Source: Nemophila menziesii (lineage: Eukaryota; Streptophyta; Magnoliopsida; Boraginales; Hydrophyllaceae). Taken from it: 64,000 nt of DNA. A model generated the notes under the pieces. It saw nothing but the letters and a program-made list of their open reading frames with translations. It made no database searches and was not told the DNA's origin. Shown in pieces: positions 47,801-58,900 of the stretch. The stretch spans positions 25,931,505 to 25,995,504 of the forward strand of contig JARWIR010000003.1 in assembly GCA_029959085.1 (NCBI GenBank), given 5' to 3'. Both the position numbers and the translations under genes were made by a program. Position 1 is the stretch's first letter, and every line of letters begins with the position of its first letter.

Positions 47801-49240
47801 TTCATTATTGTGACATACAAATTTACCACTAAATCCCCTATTGCACGGACCTCCTTGTCTTTTTCTCTATGTCCAAGTATTCATCGAGCTTTGGCCTAGC
47901 TCTAACTCAAGCTTGGGATTACTTTGGGAATCTTCTTGTTCCACTTTTACTCTTTTCACCTTCACGGAATCATCCTTGATCTCTCATTTTGCATCGAAAT
48001 TCGTGAATCTACACCATAGATATGTCAAAGCAGACTAATATGATGTAAACTTTCTAAACTACCCAAAAATCATAAAAGGCGATACAATTTACTAAAACAC
48101 ACATAAGACGACCCAAAAATCACAAAATTAATGACTCAATAATATATAATATGATAAAAATATTAAGTCATAAATTGCATGATAGGTTCCTAAAACACAA
48201 TAAGTTTCAGAAGCACAATAGGTTCACAAAGCACAAAGAGTGACTGAAGTACTAGATTTTTTGACATGATTAAAAGAACCGCTGGGCTGGGGTTAGAATT
48301 ATTGAAGAACAACAAGTTCTTGAAGTATGAAAATCCCCTTAAAAACATAACTCACAAAAAATTCCCAAGATATAAGGGGTTTTTAAAGAACATAAAATGC
48401 ACAAAAAAAAATCTAAATACTTGAATAATAAATAACGGCTTAAGCATGAGATTGCATGAAGTATGGGGATGCTTTGGAAATATATTTTATCCCATGAGGT
48501 TATCTTTAATAATATTATATAATGAATATTACAAAATAACGTGGAATCCTTTTTTTTCTTGAGAAGACGATGAAAAGTTTTCAAGTCATTAAGTATCATA
48601 TCATAATGCAATTGTTTAGCTAGTTAATTGGAAAAATCCAATAGAAATTCAATTGAAATTCAATTGAAATGTATTAGAATTGAATACAGACTCACTAGAC
48701 CCATATGTGGATGAAAATATGAAATGTTTTACTATGATGAAAATGCAGTGTATTTACTTATGATGACATACTTTTATACTAGAGATTTAAGAAACCAACG
48801 TTTTATGTTGCCTTTTACGACAATGTTGAGATTTTATTTTCTTTCATAAGATCAACCTATAATCTAACTGTTTGGATCTATTATCCTCATAAATTATGTA
48901 AATTACTTTCTCATATGGATAATTTAACTATGATATTTAAGGAGAATTCATTGTATATCACATGAATCAATAGTTGCCAGCTTGTGACATGATGAAACAT
49001 ATTTCATCAGAAAGTTTCTATAGTATATTCAATGAAATGTTGTCAATTACTTTCAGCAAACTTGTTCAAGCATAATTTAACATATTCAACCACTAAAGTA
49101 TACTAGAAACGACTTTCCAAAACAAACTAAAAAAATGGGAAATGATGCTAAAAAACTAGTATTCATGATTCATATCAAGTTGAGGGGATATGATAATTGT
49201 GAAATGTACTTTTTTCCTTCACCAATGTTTAATTCCATTA
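44840..49240. other. AT-rich spacer DNA, no gene
   Basis: Corresponds to 19830-25471 in R1. 48623-48720 contains short AATTGAAATTC direct repeats not present in R1. Confidence 0.5.
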
Positions 49241-49249
49241 TATTTTTCC

Positions 49250-50751
49250 GAGTAAATAACACTTTTTCTCCCTGGGTTTATACGCGATTGACAGGTTGCC
49301 CCCTAAGTCTTAAAATGCGCCTCGTTGCCCCCTAAGAGTTACTTTTGTGACCCGTTACCTCCTGGCCCCTATTTCCGTCCATTTGCTCCGTTAAATCCGA
49401 TGTGGCAATTCCATGTCATATTTTTTCTTTTTTTTAATCCTAATCTTAATTAATTATTTAATTAACTTAAACCAAGGGCAAAAAAGAAATTTTATAAATA
49501 GTTTTTATATTATTAAATAAAAATAATAAAACCATCCCCCCACCACCCACCCCCCACCCCACCCCACCCCACCCCCTTCTTCTTCTTCCCCATTCTTCTT
49601 CTTCCTCCCGACCTGGTTCTTCTAAAAAAAACATTCAAACTTAACACTTGTATTATGCTTCTCTTTTCTATCAAGTTAATCTTTCTTACCTTAACTTAAC
49701 ACTTTTTAAATTCAACAAGAATGGAGGCAACTTTCTTGAAACTCAAAATTTCATCCTTAAAGTTGGGGAGCTCGCGAACTGCAGGCAGGTGGTGCTGCTG
49801 TGTTGATTCGATCGGAGCTGCAGCAGGAGAGTCGTGGCGTTTGCACCAGCAGTAGTGTACATCGGGTTCCAGGAGCTGTAATGTATGCAGCTCGCCAGGG
49901 ACTTGGACTGCAATTTATTTTTGCAGCATCTTCGACTCCGATGGGTTCTCCAGCCCCTCCCCAACCCCATCCATCTCCATCTCCCCAACTTCACCCTCTC
50001 CTAAACCCCCATCTCTCCTCCCTTAATCAACCAATCCCGGATCTATACAACAATGTCTTTTGGATTGCAGATTTGTTATTAAATTTTTTTAAGAAATGAA
50101 GCTATCGGTTCGATTGCTAAAAATGATTCATCCATTGATATCAGAGATGCAACTTCTCGTGAGAAAAAGTTTGTAAAGGAAGAATCAGAGAAGGCACTTA
50201 AGGATATGGTGGATTCAGTGACTCCGAGATTACTTTGAAACGTAAGTGCGTAACAAAGGAAGATACAATTTGTGGTTTGTAAAGCAAGTGGAAGATCTTC
50301 AAGCTTTCCTCCAATGGTGCTCACTGCGTTTGCTTGATTTTTTTTTAAAGAACCAGACGAACGGGAAGAAGAAGAAGAAGAAGAAGAATGGGGAAGAAGA
50401 ATGGGGAAGAAGAAGGGGTAGGGGTGTCTCGGTGGGGGGTGGGGTGGGGGGGGTGGGGGAGGGGGGGTTTATTGTTTTTATTAATAAATATTAAAACTAT
50501 TATAAAATATCTTTTTTTACCTTTGTTATAAGTTAATTAAATAGTTAATTAGTATTAGGATTAAAAAAGAAAAGAAAAAATATGACATGGAAATGCCACG
50601 TCGGATTTAACGGAGAAAATGAACGGAAAATACGCCCAGGGGGTAACGGGTCACAAAAGTAACTCTTAGGGAGCAACAAGGCGCATTTTAAGACTTAGGG
50701 GACAACCTGTCAATCGCGTATAAACCAAGGGGGCAAAAGTATCATTTACTC
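49250..50751. mobile_element. Non-autonomous Mutator-like element, R2 copy
   Basis: 1,502 bases, counterpart of 25481-26977. Here the 9-base target duplication is exact, TATTTTTCC at 49241-49249 and 50752-50760. C-rich arm near 49537-49575 and G-rich arm near 50415-50468. Same flanking DNA as R1, so it is a duplicated insertion, not a second jump. Confidence 0.88.
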
Positions 50752-50848
50752 TATTTTTCCTAGCATGTTTTTGATGTGACAATCTAAACCTCCATTATTA
50801 TAAGAATACTATAACCATTTTCTCTGATTAAGTAAATTGTGTTTTCTA

Positions 50849-51481
50849 CAATCCTCTTTGGCTTGTTTGGCTTGTTGCTCTTTTATCAAAACGGTCCGAA
50901 CTTTCACACTAGAACAGAGGTCTTCATCGTCTTCAAAGAAAAAGAACTAAACGCAGCTCTTTTACCTCATCGTTCATCATCTCCACCTTAGCCTATATAT
51001 CTCTTCAACTTTTACAGGTAATTTTTACTCTATACACACGTACGAGAATTTTCCTTTGTTAATTTTGTGATCATTTTTATCTTTTTAGTTTTATTTTCTG
51101 CTTGAGACATTTTAGCTCACATAAACCCTCAATTTTGAGTTACATTTTTGTTTGAAGTTTTTTTTTTTCATCAATCAACAACTTTTTATTAAAGCTCAAC
51201 CAGCAATGTCTTTTCAACCAAGATCCATCAATCCGGATCATGAAACTTGTTTGAAGTTTTACCTTTGACATGTTTATTATTTATGTAAAAAAACTAACAG
51301 TGTAATATTGTGCTTGAGGAATTTTATATTGTGTTTAAATAAAAATAGTAGTAGATGATCATATCCGGAAATCAAAAGATAAGTTAAAACTGCTATCGAA
51401 GTTAACTGATAGTGAAATTAACCCAAGAAAGAGTTGATTGTTGATTGTTATTCATGTAAATTTTGCAGTGAGCTTGCAAAA
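50849..51481 (+). promoter_or_regulatory. Promoter, leader exon and leader intron of F-box D
   Basis: Starts abruptly at the R2 junction, so only about 170 bases of shared sequence lie before the donor. Intron 51018-51468 with the LINE 3' end at 51162-51248 (target copies at 51150-51161 and 51249-51260). CTTGTTTGG is duplicated near 50870. Confidence 0.6.
51162..51248 (-). mobile_element. Short LINE 3' end in leader intron of F-box D
   Basis: Counterpart of 32619-32706 with the same target copies; inherited through the duplication. Confidence 0.8.
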
Positions 51482-52564
51482 ATGGACAAAACTTCAAAAA
51501 TGGAGAAAACTTTACCTCAAGAATTGATTGTCGAGATTCTAGTAAAATTGCCTGTCAAGTCATTGGTGCGTTTCCGGTGCGTTTCTAAAGCTTGGTCTCG
51601 TTTGATCAAAAGCCCTAATTTCATCACCTTGCACCTAAAACAAAACAAAGCTAAGTGTGTTTTAATTACCCAGCTTGTTAACCAAAAAAAATTGTTGTCC
51701 TTTCATTCATGTGAATCACTTGCTCGAATCTCCTCAGATGTAGAGATACCTTACACCTTTGTTCAAAGCCGTGGAGATGTGTTGTATGGTAAAAAACCCG
51801 AGGTTTCATTGCCTTGTAATGGCTTGATTTGTTTCTCATATAAACAAAACTTTGTTTTAGCTAATCCAGCTACGAGAGACTTTAAAGTGCTTCCTAGCCC
51901 AAACTTTTTTGCATCTTCAAAGCATGATCATGAGGTTTATGTAGAAGCATTTGGATTAGGCTTTGACTGTGGGAAAAACGAATATAAAGTTGTTGCATTT
52001 ATGGAATATGACAGAAAAATAGACATAACTGGGGTATACAATCTTAATACTAATTCATGGAAAAAAATAAAGTTTGAGTTTCCGCAAATGTATGCTCCCG
52101 GAGCACCTTTAAATGGAGTATTGCATTGGGTATCTAAGACTTTGAACGGACATGAAGACTCCATAATTACGTTTAATTTGAACAAAGAAGTGTTTGGAGA
52201 GATGAAGTTTGTGAATGAAACTTCTGGTATGAGTTTATGGAAAAGTGTTAAAGTGGTGAAGGATTGTTTGAGTGTGTTTGATTATCGTTCTTGCAATGAT
52301 ATTGAACTTGCTATTGATATATGGGTGATGAAGGAATATGGTGTGGTGAAAAGTTGGAGTAGAATAGTTAGAGTGGGCCCGTTTGAAGATATAATGGTGT
52401 ATCGTCCTCATTTGTTGTGGAGAGATGAAACTGCAATTTTGTGTGAATCTTACTATGGAGATATTGTCTCTTATGCCCTTGGTTCGACTCATGAGATTAC
52501 AATGTTTGGATTTAAAGGTGATTTTGGTATGCTTTACCAGGAAAGTTTAGTTTCTCTTAGTTAG
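51482..52564 (+). CDS. F-box protein with F-box-associated domain, gene D
   Basis: Intact, 360 residues, MDKTSKMEKTLPQE start right after the leader intron. Same F-box and FBA layout as B. Differences from B cluster in the FBA part: QSRGDV for QSRVDV, QNFVLANPAT for QNIVLANPAV, DCGKNEY for DYGKNEY, a YDRKIDITGVYNLNT patch for YGKETDITGVYNLST, DIVSYAL for DIFSYAL, GDFG for GDCG. Both being open and different mainly by amino-acid-changing substitutions suggests divergence of substrate recognition or relaxed constraint. The promoter is shorter than in B because R2 joins close by. Converges on kinase 3. Confidence 0.9.
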   Translation: MDKTSKMEKTLPQELIVEILVKLPVKSLVRFRCVSKAWSRLIKSPNFITLHLKQNKAKCVLITQLVNQKKLLSFHSCESLARISSDVEIPYTFVQSRGDVLYGKKPEVSLPCNGLICFSYKQNFVLANPATRDFKVLPSPNFFASSKHDHEVYVEAFGLGFDCGKNEYKVVAFMEYDRKIDITGVYNLNTNSWKKIKFEFPQMYAPGAPLNGVLHWVSKTLNGHEDSIITFNLNKEVFGEMKFVNETSGMSLWKSVKVVKDCLSVFDYRSCNDIELAIDIWVMKEYGVVKSWSRIVRVGPFEDIMVYRPHLLWRDETAILCESYYGDIVSYALGSTHEITMFGFKGDFGMLYQESLVSLS

Positions 52565-52878
52565 TTTAAGAAGAGCTACTTGTTAATTGCTCAGCTTATT
52601 TTATATTATGAATTTTGTGTTTATTATTACTCTCTGCTACAACTTGAAGCAACAAGTTTAATTTCTTCTTTTTAAAAATTATCAGGTTCTTGATATTGTT
52701 TTAAAATTTTAAATCTAATGGCATTGTTTGTTAGTATTAGCTTCCTTGCTAGCAGATTAATGGTTTGAGAGCTGAATATTAAACATCTCAGAATCAGGGA
52801 TATTAATTTTATGAATTAATGGCATACAAGTCTCTTTATTATACAAAATAACCTTCTAACTCTCGTAAGTTAAACAAA

Positions 52879-53267
52879 GGATTATTGCCCAAGAAACACC
52901 TCAAATTAGAATTAATGTCCCCTCACCCCGCCGCTTTTTTCTTACCCATAAAAGACACTTTTTTTTTTCTTTTCTATTTTACCCCCTCACCCCAGCCGCC
53001 GTCCGTTTATTAGTCGATAGTTCGTATACATTGAGTTAGTTATATATATATATATCCTCTGTCTCTCTCTCTCTTTCTCTTTCATCTCTATCTTTTTTCC
53101 TTGGCAGCAGCAGACAGTACAAAAGTGTACTTGCACAAGTGCTGGGAAACATTCCATTACTCGCCCCAGCAGCAGCAGACAGCAGTAAGGGCATTAAGGT
53201 ATATTTACCTTAAGTGTCTTTTATGAACAAGTGGCTAAGGTGACATGTGCTTATTGGGCATTCACTC
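52879..53267. mobile_element. Small Mutator-like MITE between F-box D and kinase 3
   Basis: 389 bases, duplicate of 34326-34716, with TTAAACAAA at 52870-52878 and 53268-53276. Confidence 0.78.
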
Positions 53268-53513
53268 TTAAACAAACATGCAAAGTAATAAAATAAGGAC
53301 ATTTCAGAAAAGGGACCTTACACAACAATACAAAAGCATGTCACTATAATAGTTAAAGAAACGAGCAGGTCTACATAACTCTATTAACAGTAGAAATCAA
53401 TAGCGAGCACACTAAAATTCCATACTTATTTCAAAAACATATTATAATGTATAATAATAATATAATTACAATCATTTAAGAGTCAACTTAACACTTTACC
53501 CTTACTTTACCTT

Positions 53514-54542
53514 TCAAGTAACCTTTACTACATCTCGAGCAACAATGAGTTCTTCTAGTACATCTCCATCACCACTTTCTGACATCATCATCAAGTCATC
53601 TTCTGTCACAAAATTATGACGCTCACCAATAGCTCTAAGAAACTGATACACTTCAAACATAGTTGGTCTTTCTTTAGGAGCTGGAAGTACACAGCTACAC
53701 GCCACTTTCAAGAACTGGAAAATCTCACTATCATAACCTTTTTTAGCTAAAGTTACATCAATCGCATCATGAAGTTTCAAATCTTTAGATAACTGAGAAA
53801 TCCACTCAACAAGACTACCTTTAAACGATTCAGGAGCTTTAGACGCATGAGTAGGTTTTTCACCTGTCGCTAATTCGAGAAGTACAACACCGAAACTAAA
53901 AACATCTCCTTTCGGTGTAGCCATAAGTGTACGAGCATACTCCGGAGCAACATAACCCAAATCTCCAAATTCTCCGTTTACAAAAGTACTTAAATGAGTA
54001 TCAATAGGATTCATAAGTCTCGCAAGTCCAAAATCGGAAATCTTAGGTTCGAAATCTCCATCAAGTAAAATACATTTCGAACTTACGTTTCGATGAATAA
54101 TCCTTGGATTACAATTATGATGAAGCCACGCAAATCCTCGAGCCGCTCCAATACCAATTTTAAGCCTTCGAAGCCAATCCATAACTTCAGTCCTTTCAGT
54201 CCCTTCTTCAGCGACAGGGTGTAACTTATCATTTAAAGTACCGTTTTCCATGTACTTGTACACCAAAAGGCGTTCTTTTTTTGCGACGCAAAAACCTAAA
54301 ATTGGAACTAAGTTTCGGTGTTTAACACTTCCTATAGTCGCCATTTCAGATGCAAATTCCTTTTCGGAATGTTGAGAGTCTTGTAACCTCTTTACCATTA
54401 AAGACCTTCCATCTTCAAGTACTGCCTTGTACATAGTCCCGGTTCTTCCTGAACCAATAATATTATTGTTGCTAAAATTATTTGTAGCCTTCATTAGATC
54501 ACTTAATCTCATTTTGGAAACAGATTTTTCAAACATCGAAAG
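53514..54542 (-). CDS. Kinase-domain exon (exon 2) of BIR3-like pseudokinase, copy 3
   Basis: Open from the acceptor at 54542 to the stop, 340 residues from MFEKSV. Nearly the same as copy 2, with few changes (IGSVKHRN for [17 protein letters not shown] for [25 protein letters not shown]). HRN replaces HRD; Lys of VKR, DFG and APE-like motif remain. Conserved despite a broken exon 1, as in copy 2. Intron 54543-54608 (66 bases). Confidence 0.8.
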   Translation of the reverse strand, partial: LSMFEKSVSKMRLSDLMKATNNFSNNNIIGSGRTGTMYKAVLEDGRSLMVKRLQDSQHSEKEFASEMATIGSVKHRNLVPILGFCVAKKERLLVYKYMENGTLNDKLHPVAEEGTERTEVMDWLRRLKIGIGAARGFAWLHHNCNPRIIHRNVSSKCILLDGDFEPKISDFGLARLMNPIDTHLSTFVNGEFGDLGYVAPEYARTLMATPKGDVFSFGVVLLELATGEKPTHASKAPESFKGSLVEWISQLSKDLKLHDAIDVTLAKKGYDSEIFQFLKVACSCVLPAPKERPTMFEVYQFLRAIGERHNFVTEDDLMMMSESGDGDVLEELIVARDVVKVT

Positions 54543-54608
54543 CTGAAAGAATAAACTAGTTTAGCATTTATTAAATTATAAAACAAAAAAGGAAAAGAAA
54601 AAAAATAC

Positions 54609-55222
54609 CTGGATATGTTTAGCACCCTTAATATTTTTAGCCCATCTATTACCTTCAGGATCACCTAACTTTCTTTTTCGGGAAACTCTTCGATAATAGA
54701 AAAAGGAGACAGTACCTACAACTATAGCGGCAACAATTACTCCACCAACGGCGGCTAAAATCAAGGGTATAGCACCTTTTTTCTTTGAACCCTCGCAAGT
54801 CGCTAATGGTCCACCACATAGTCCTGCATTATTTCTATAGTTCTCCGCTGGAATACTAGCATTACTGAAAATCGGTACTTGCCCTAACTGTGGAGGTATT
54901 TGACCTGTGAACTGATTGCTTTCAAGATTGAGGTTGTTAAGATAAGTACAATTGTTCAATTTTTTTTTAAACAAATTCACCTTCAAGTCCCACATCTGAA
55001 AGCTGGATATTTAAAACCTTGCTTTCATCAGGATACCAGCATTCAATTCCTAAATATTTTCAAATACCCCCCTCGGTTTTATTATCGAAGTTCCATGAAG
55101 AGAATACTACGTTGGTTGGGTCTTTTAATATCAGTTTGAACACTGTAACAAGGAATACTATTTAATAGTAATCCAAAAAGTGTACTAATAATAGCAGAGA
55201 ATGCTCCGCTATATAGTGCCAT
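54609..55222 (-). pseudogene. Broken ectodomain exon (exon 1) of kinase copy 3
   Basis: 614 bases with the same three deletions and the same Cys-to-TGA change as copy 2, so the damage predates their duplication. A frame from within the old LRRs (NCTYLNNLNLES, QIPPQLGQVPIF, LCGGPLATC) through the transmembrane helix to KHIQ is open from about 54960, joined by splicing to exon 2. The A/T run near 54960 differs in length from copy 2, leaving this frame open further upstream. Confidence 0.85.
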
Positions 55223-57155
55223 CCTCGCTAACACTACACAAAAAGACTAAGTAATTACTTAGATTGTTGCTTAATAAATAGAGATAGCTTTGAATTTAAA
55301 TCTGCAAAACCCAAGCTCACCTGAAATCCCGAAACAGGTATGTGTCAAATGAACTTATATGGTATTCAAGCCGATTTAGAAAAAGGTATGTGTTGAAATG
55401 GCCACCACAAATCTAAAGAAAAAGGAAAAATATATATGTTTAACAACATGAGTTTTTTTAAGGAAAAGAGCTGAAAAACAAAAGTTGTAATGGATAATGA
55501 GTAATTTTTAGTTTCCATCTTAAACTTCTCAATATTGCATTGAAAAACTTATCTGCAACAAACATAGATTGTACACCACTAATGTATATGTATATGATAT
55601 ATAGTAGTTAACATAAAATCTATTTTTTAAACTACACCACTCCCCAATACTTTCTTTAATATGATTTGGGATGGAGTGTATTGACTTGTAACTTAATTAC
55701 AATCTCGGTTTTGGGTCCCACTCTAACATCAAAGGCGCAATCAAATCTCAAGAACACTTGATATCTTTCTGTAACTTCGTTTTCCTTTTAGTTACATTGG
55801 TTACAAACTTGTTTTATTACTATCTGTTTAAAATTAGGCTCTGCAATAAAAGGTATAATGTTTTTTTGCTCCAAACTGATGTTCTGTTTTAACGGAATGT
55901 AAAATGTATCGCCTTAACGGAATGAAAAATGGTTCAGCTTTTCCAATTTAATTTCTTTCTCACAGGGCTTCAATGGACTATTAACCTCTTTATCACTCAA
56001 TTGAGCTTCAGAAACTTGTTTCATGGAACCTAAATAACAACGACTATTCTGAACACTCTTCTGTGACAAAATTGTCATGGTCAACATTTTTTATTTACCA
56101 TCATCTAAATCGCTTCTTTTAATTGAATATCTTCATATTCACCATCAGTTTTTTTTGCAATTATGGTATCTATCACTGATCAGGAGATATATAAAGGCTG
56201 ACCAGTTTTTTTGTTTCTCTTCTTTCTTCTCCTTTTTTTTTTCTTCTTATTTTCCACTAACCATGCTGGAGCTTTCTTCTGGGGCCTGGGGTTTGCACTC
56301 TTCTTGATTCTCATCAATATAAAAGAAGTAAAAAAACAACAAAAATGTACAGAAATAATACAATTTAAGGCTATATTTCAAAAGACTCCCTTGTTTTATA
56401 ATCAAGATCACTAATAGGCTAATAGCACATTCGTGTACCTATACCCAAATGTGACATCACAAAACAAGTTTTGACTCAGCTTTAAATTAGGTAGGGTGAA
56501 TTACATGAATGTATTATGTGATTTAGCAAATGTTCCCCAATGTTATTCCAAAAAGTAGCAAACATATCTGTTATAATAAGTTGTTTGGCTTTTAGAAGGA
56601 TTTGGAATATATGACAATTGGTTATTGGGTGAAAACTGATATCGAATTTAATAGACTTACGAGTAAAATATCGGACTTGTCCACCATCTTTACAACAAGT
56701 AAAATAAGTTTTGACTTGTCTGAAAGAATGAGTATCTACTTTTTGAGGTTGCAAATTCTTGTTCAGATAAAAGGTGGAGTTAAAAACACTGAGAAATCTG
56801 ATAATTCTTGTTTTATGCTATATATTTTAACTGATTCATGGAAAAAAATATAGTACAATTCATTCCAAAAAAATCAAGATCCCTGATTCGAGATGTTTAA
56901 TTTATAGCTCTCAACCATAAATCTGCTCTATGTTGGAAAGGATCCTAACACTATAAAACATGGCATCAGAAACAAATTTGAAAATATCAAAAAGAAGAAA
57001 GAAAATCTTACTAATTTAACACAACTTTAAACCAAAACAAATTCAACCAGAAACACTGGACATACTACTAATGTTGATCGCAATTACATATCAGAGAGTT
57101 AATCAAAAACACGGAATTAATATATAACATAACATAGTAACTCTTCTTAAACTAA
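55223..57155. other. Kinase 3 upstream DNA and F-box E downstream DNA, no gene
   Basis: Matches 36690-40631 without the solo LTR and the poly(A) insertion. It is the empty-site reference for both. Confidence 0.55.
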
Positions 57156-58217
57156 CTAATTAAGAGAAACTAAACTCTCCTGGTAAAGCATACCACAATC
57201 ACCTTTTAATCCAAACCTTGTAATCTCATGAGGTGAATCAAGGGCAAAAGAGACAATTTCTCCAATACTAGATACACACAAAATTGCAGTTTCATCTCTC
57301 CACAACAAATGAGGACGATACCCCATTATATCTTCAAGTGGGCCCAATCTAACTATTCTACTCCAACTTTTCACCACACCATATTCCTTCATCACCCATA
57401 TATCAATTATATGTTGAAGACCATTGTTATAACGATAATCAAACACACTCAAACAATCCTTCACCACTTTAATATTTTTCCATAAACTCTTACCAAAAGT
57501 TTCATTCGGAAAATTCATCTCTCCAAACACTTCCTTGTTCAAATCAAATGTAATTATAGAGTCTTCATGTCCGTGAAATGTCTTAGATACCCAATGCAAT
57601 ACTCCATTTAAAGGTGCTCCTGGAGCATACATTTGTGGAAACTCAAACTTTATTTTTTTCCATGAATTAGTACTAAGATTGTACACCCCAGTTATGTCTC
57701 TATTTTTTTCATTTACCAAAAACGTAACAACTTTATACTCGTTTTTCCCAGAATCGAAGCCTAATCCAAATGCTTCTACATAAACCTTGCTTTTGCTTAT
57801 GGATTTGAAAGAGTATGGGCAAGGAAGCACTTTAAAATCTCTAGTGGCTGGATTAGCTAAAACAATGTTTCGTTTATCTGAGAAACAAATCAAGCCATTA
57901 CAAGGCAATGAAACCTCGGGGATTTTACCATTCAACACATCTACATACCTTTGAACGAAGGTGTAAGGTATCTCGAAATTTGAGGAGATTCGAGTAAGTG
58001 TATCAGGTGAATGAAAGGACAACAATTCTTCTTTGTGAACAAACCGGTTAATTAAAACACACTCAGCTTTGTTTTGTTTTAGGTGCAAGGTGATGAAATT
58101 AGGGCTTTTTATCAAACGAGACCAAGCTTTCGAAACACACTGGAAACGCACCAATGACTTTACAGGCAACTTCGCTAGAATCTCGACCGTCAAATCTTCA
58201 GGTAAAGTTTTGTCCAT
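57156..58217 (-). CDS. F-box protein with F-box-associated domain, gene E
   Basis: Intact, 353 residues, ATG at 58215-58217 (MDKTLPEDLTVEILAKL). F-box residues 5-48, FBA region as in A. Residues 1 to about 285 are A/C-like (FVHKEELLSFHSPDTL, SFKSISKSKVYVEAFG, KTFHGHEDS, NETFGKSLWKNIKVV). From about 290 on, many diagnostic residues match B/D instead: SRIVR, EDIM, DETAILC, VSFAL, HEITRFG. The leader intron carries the LINE fragment of B and D that A and C lack. E therefore looks like a mosaic of the two types. It has private changes RLGPLED and IMGYRP in the same stretch. Confidence 0.9.
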   Translation of the reverse strand: MDKTLPEDLTVEILAKLPVKSLVRFQCVSKAWSRLIKSPNFITLHLKQNKAECVLINRFVHKEELLSFHSPDTLTRISSNFEIPYTFVQRYVDVLNGKIPEVSLPCNGLICFSDKRNIVLANPATRDFKVLPCPYSFKSISKSKVYVEAFGLGFDSGKNEYKVVTFLVNEKNRDITGVYNLSTNSWKKIKFEFPQMYAPGAPLNGVLHWVSKTFHGHEDSIITFDLNKEVFGEMNFPNETFGKSLWKNIKVVKDCLSVFDYRYNNGLQHIIDIWVMKEYGVVKSWSRIVRLGPLEDIMGYRPHLLWRDETAILCVSSIGEIVSFALDSPHEITRFGLKGDCGMLYQESLVSLN

Positions 58218-58900
58218 TTTTGCAAGCTCACTGCAAATATTACATGATTAATAATAAAAATTCAAAAATCAAAAATCAACTCTTTCTTGGGTTAATTTCA
58301 CTATCATTTAACTTTGTAAACAGTTTTAACTTATCTTATGATTTCCCGATATGATCATCTACTACTATTTTTATTTAAACACAATATAAAATTCCTCAAG
58401 CACAATATTACACTGTTAGTTTTTTTACATAAATAATAAACATGTCAAAGGTAAAACTTCAAACAAGTTTCATGATCCGGATTGATGGATCTTGGTTGAA
58501 AAGACATTGCTGGTTGAGCTTTAATTAAAAGTTGTTGATTGATTAAAAAAAAAAACTTCAAACAAAAATGTAACTCAAAATTGAGGGTTTATGTGAGCTA
58601 AAATGTCTCAAGCAGAAAATATAACTAAAAAGATAAAAATGATCACAAAATTAACAAAGGAAAATTCTCGTACGTGTGTATAGAGTAAAAATTACCTGTA
58701 AAAGGTTGAAAAGATATATAGGCTAAGGTGGAGATGATGAACGATGAGGTAAAAGAGCTGCGTTTAGTTCTTTTTCTTTGAAGACGATGAAGACCTCTCT
58801 CGAGTGTTCTAGTGTGAATGTTCGGACCGTTTTGATAAAAGAGCAACAAGCCAAAGAGGATTGTGGGCCCCACGGGTTTATGAAATGCTATAATTTTTTT
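58218..58900 (-). promoter_or_regulatory. Leader intron, leader exon and promoter of F-box E
   Basis: Intron 58231-58695 (465 bases, donor ACAG|GTAATT). The leader exon extends to roughly 58850. Upstream sequence continues unbroken to about 59290, the best surviving example of the ancestral promoter, without the LINE and fold-back insertions of A. Confidence 0.6.
58465..58551 (+). mobile_element. Short LINE 3' end in leader intron of F-box E
   Basis: Plus-strand counterpart of 32619-32706: AAGTTTCATGATCCGGATTG to a poly(A) run near 58544, between AAAACTTCAAAC copies at 58453-58464 and 58552-58563. Confidence 0.8.

Larger units (their letters stand above)
42218..50848. repeat. Spacer R, copy 2
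   Basis: Collinear with R1 from 16960 to 27078. Compared with R1 it lacks about 230 bases (after 42771), about 700 bases (after 45760) and the 24293-24945 segment. It joins directly to the F-box D promoter at 50849. No host gene is seen. Confidence 0.8.
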
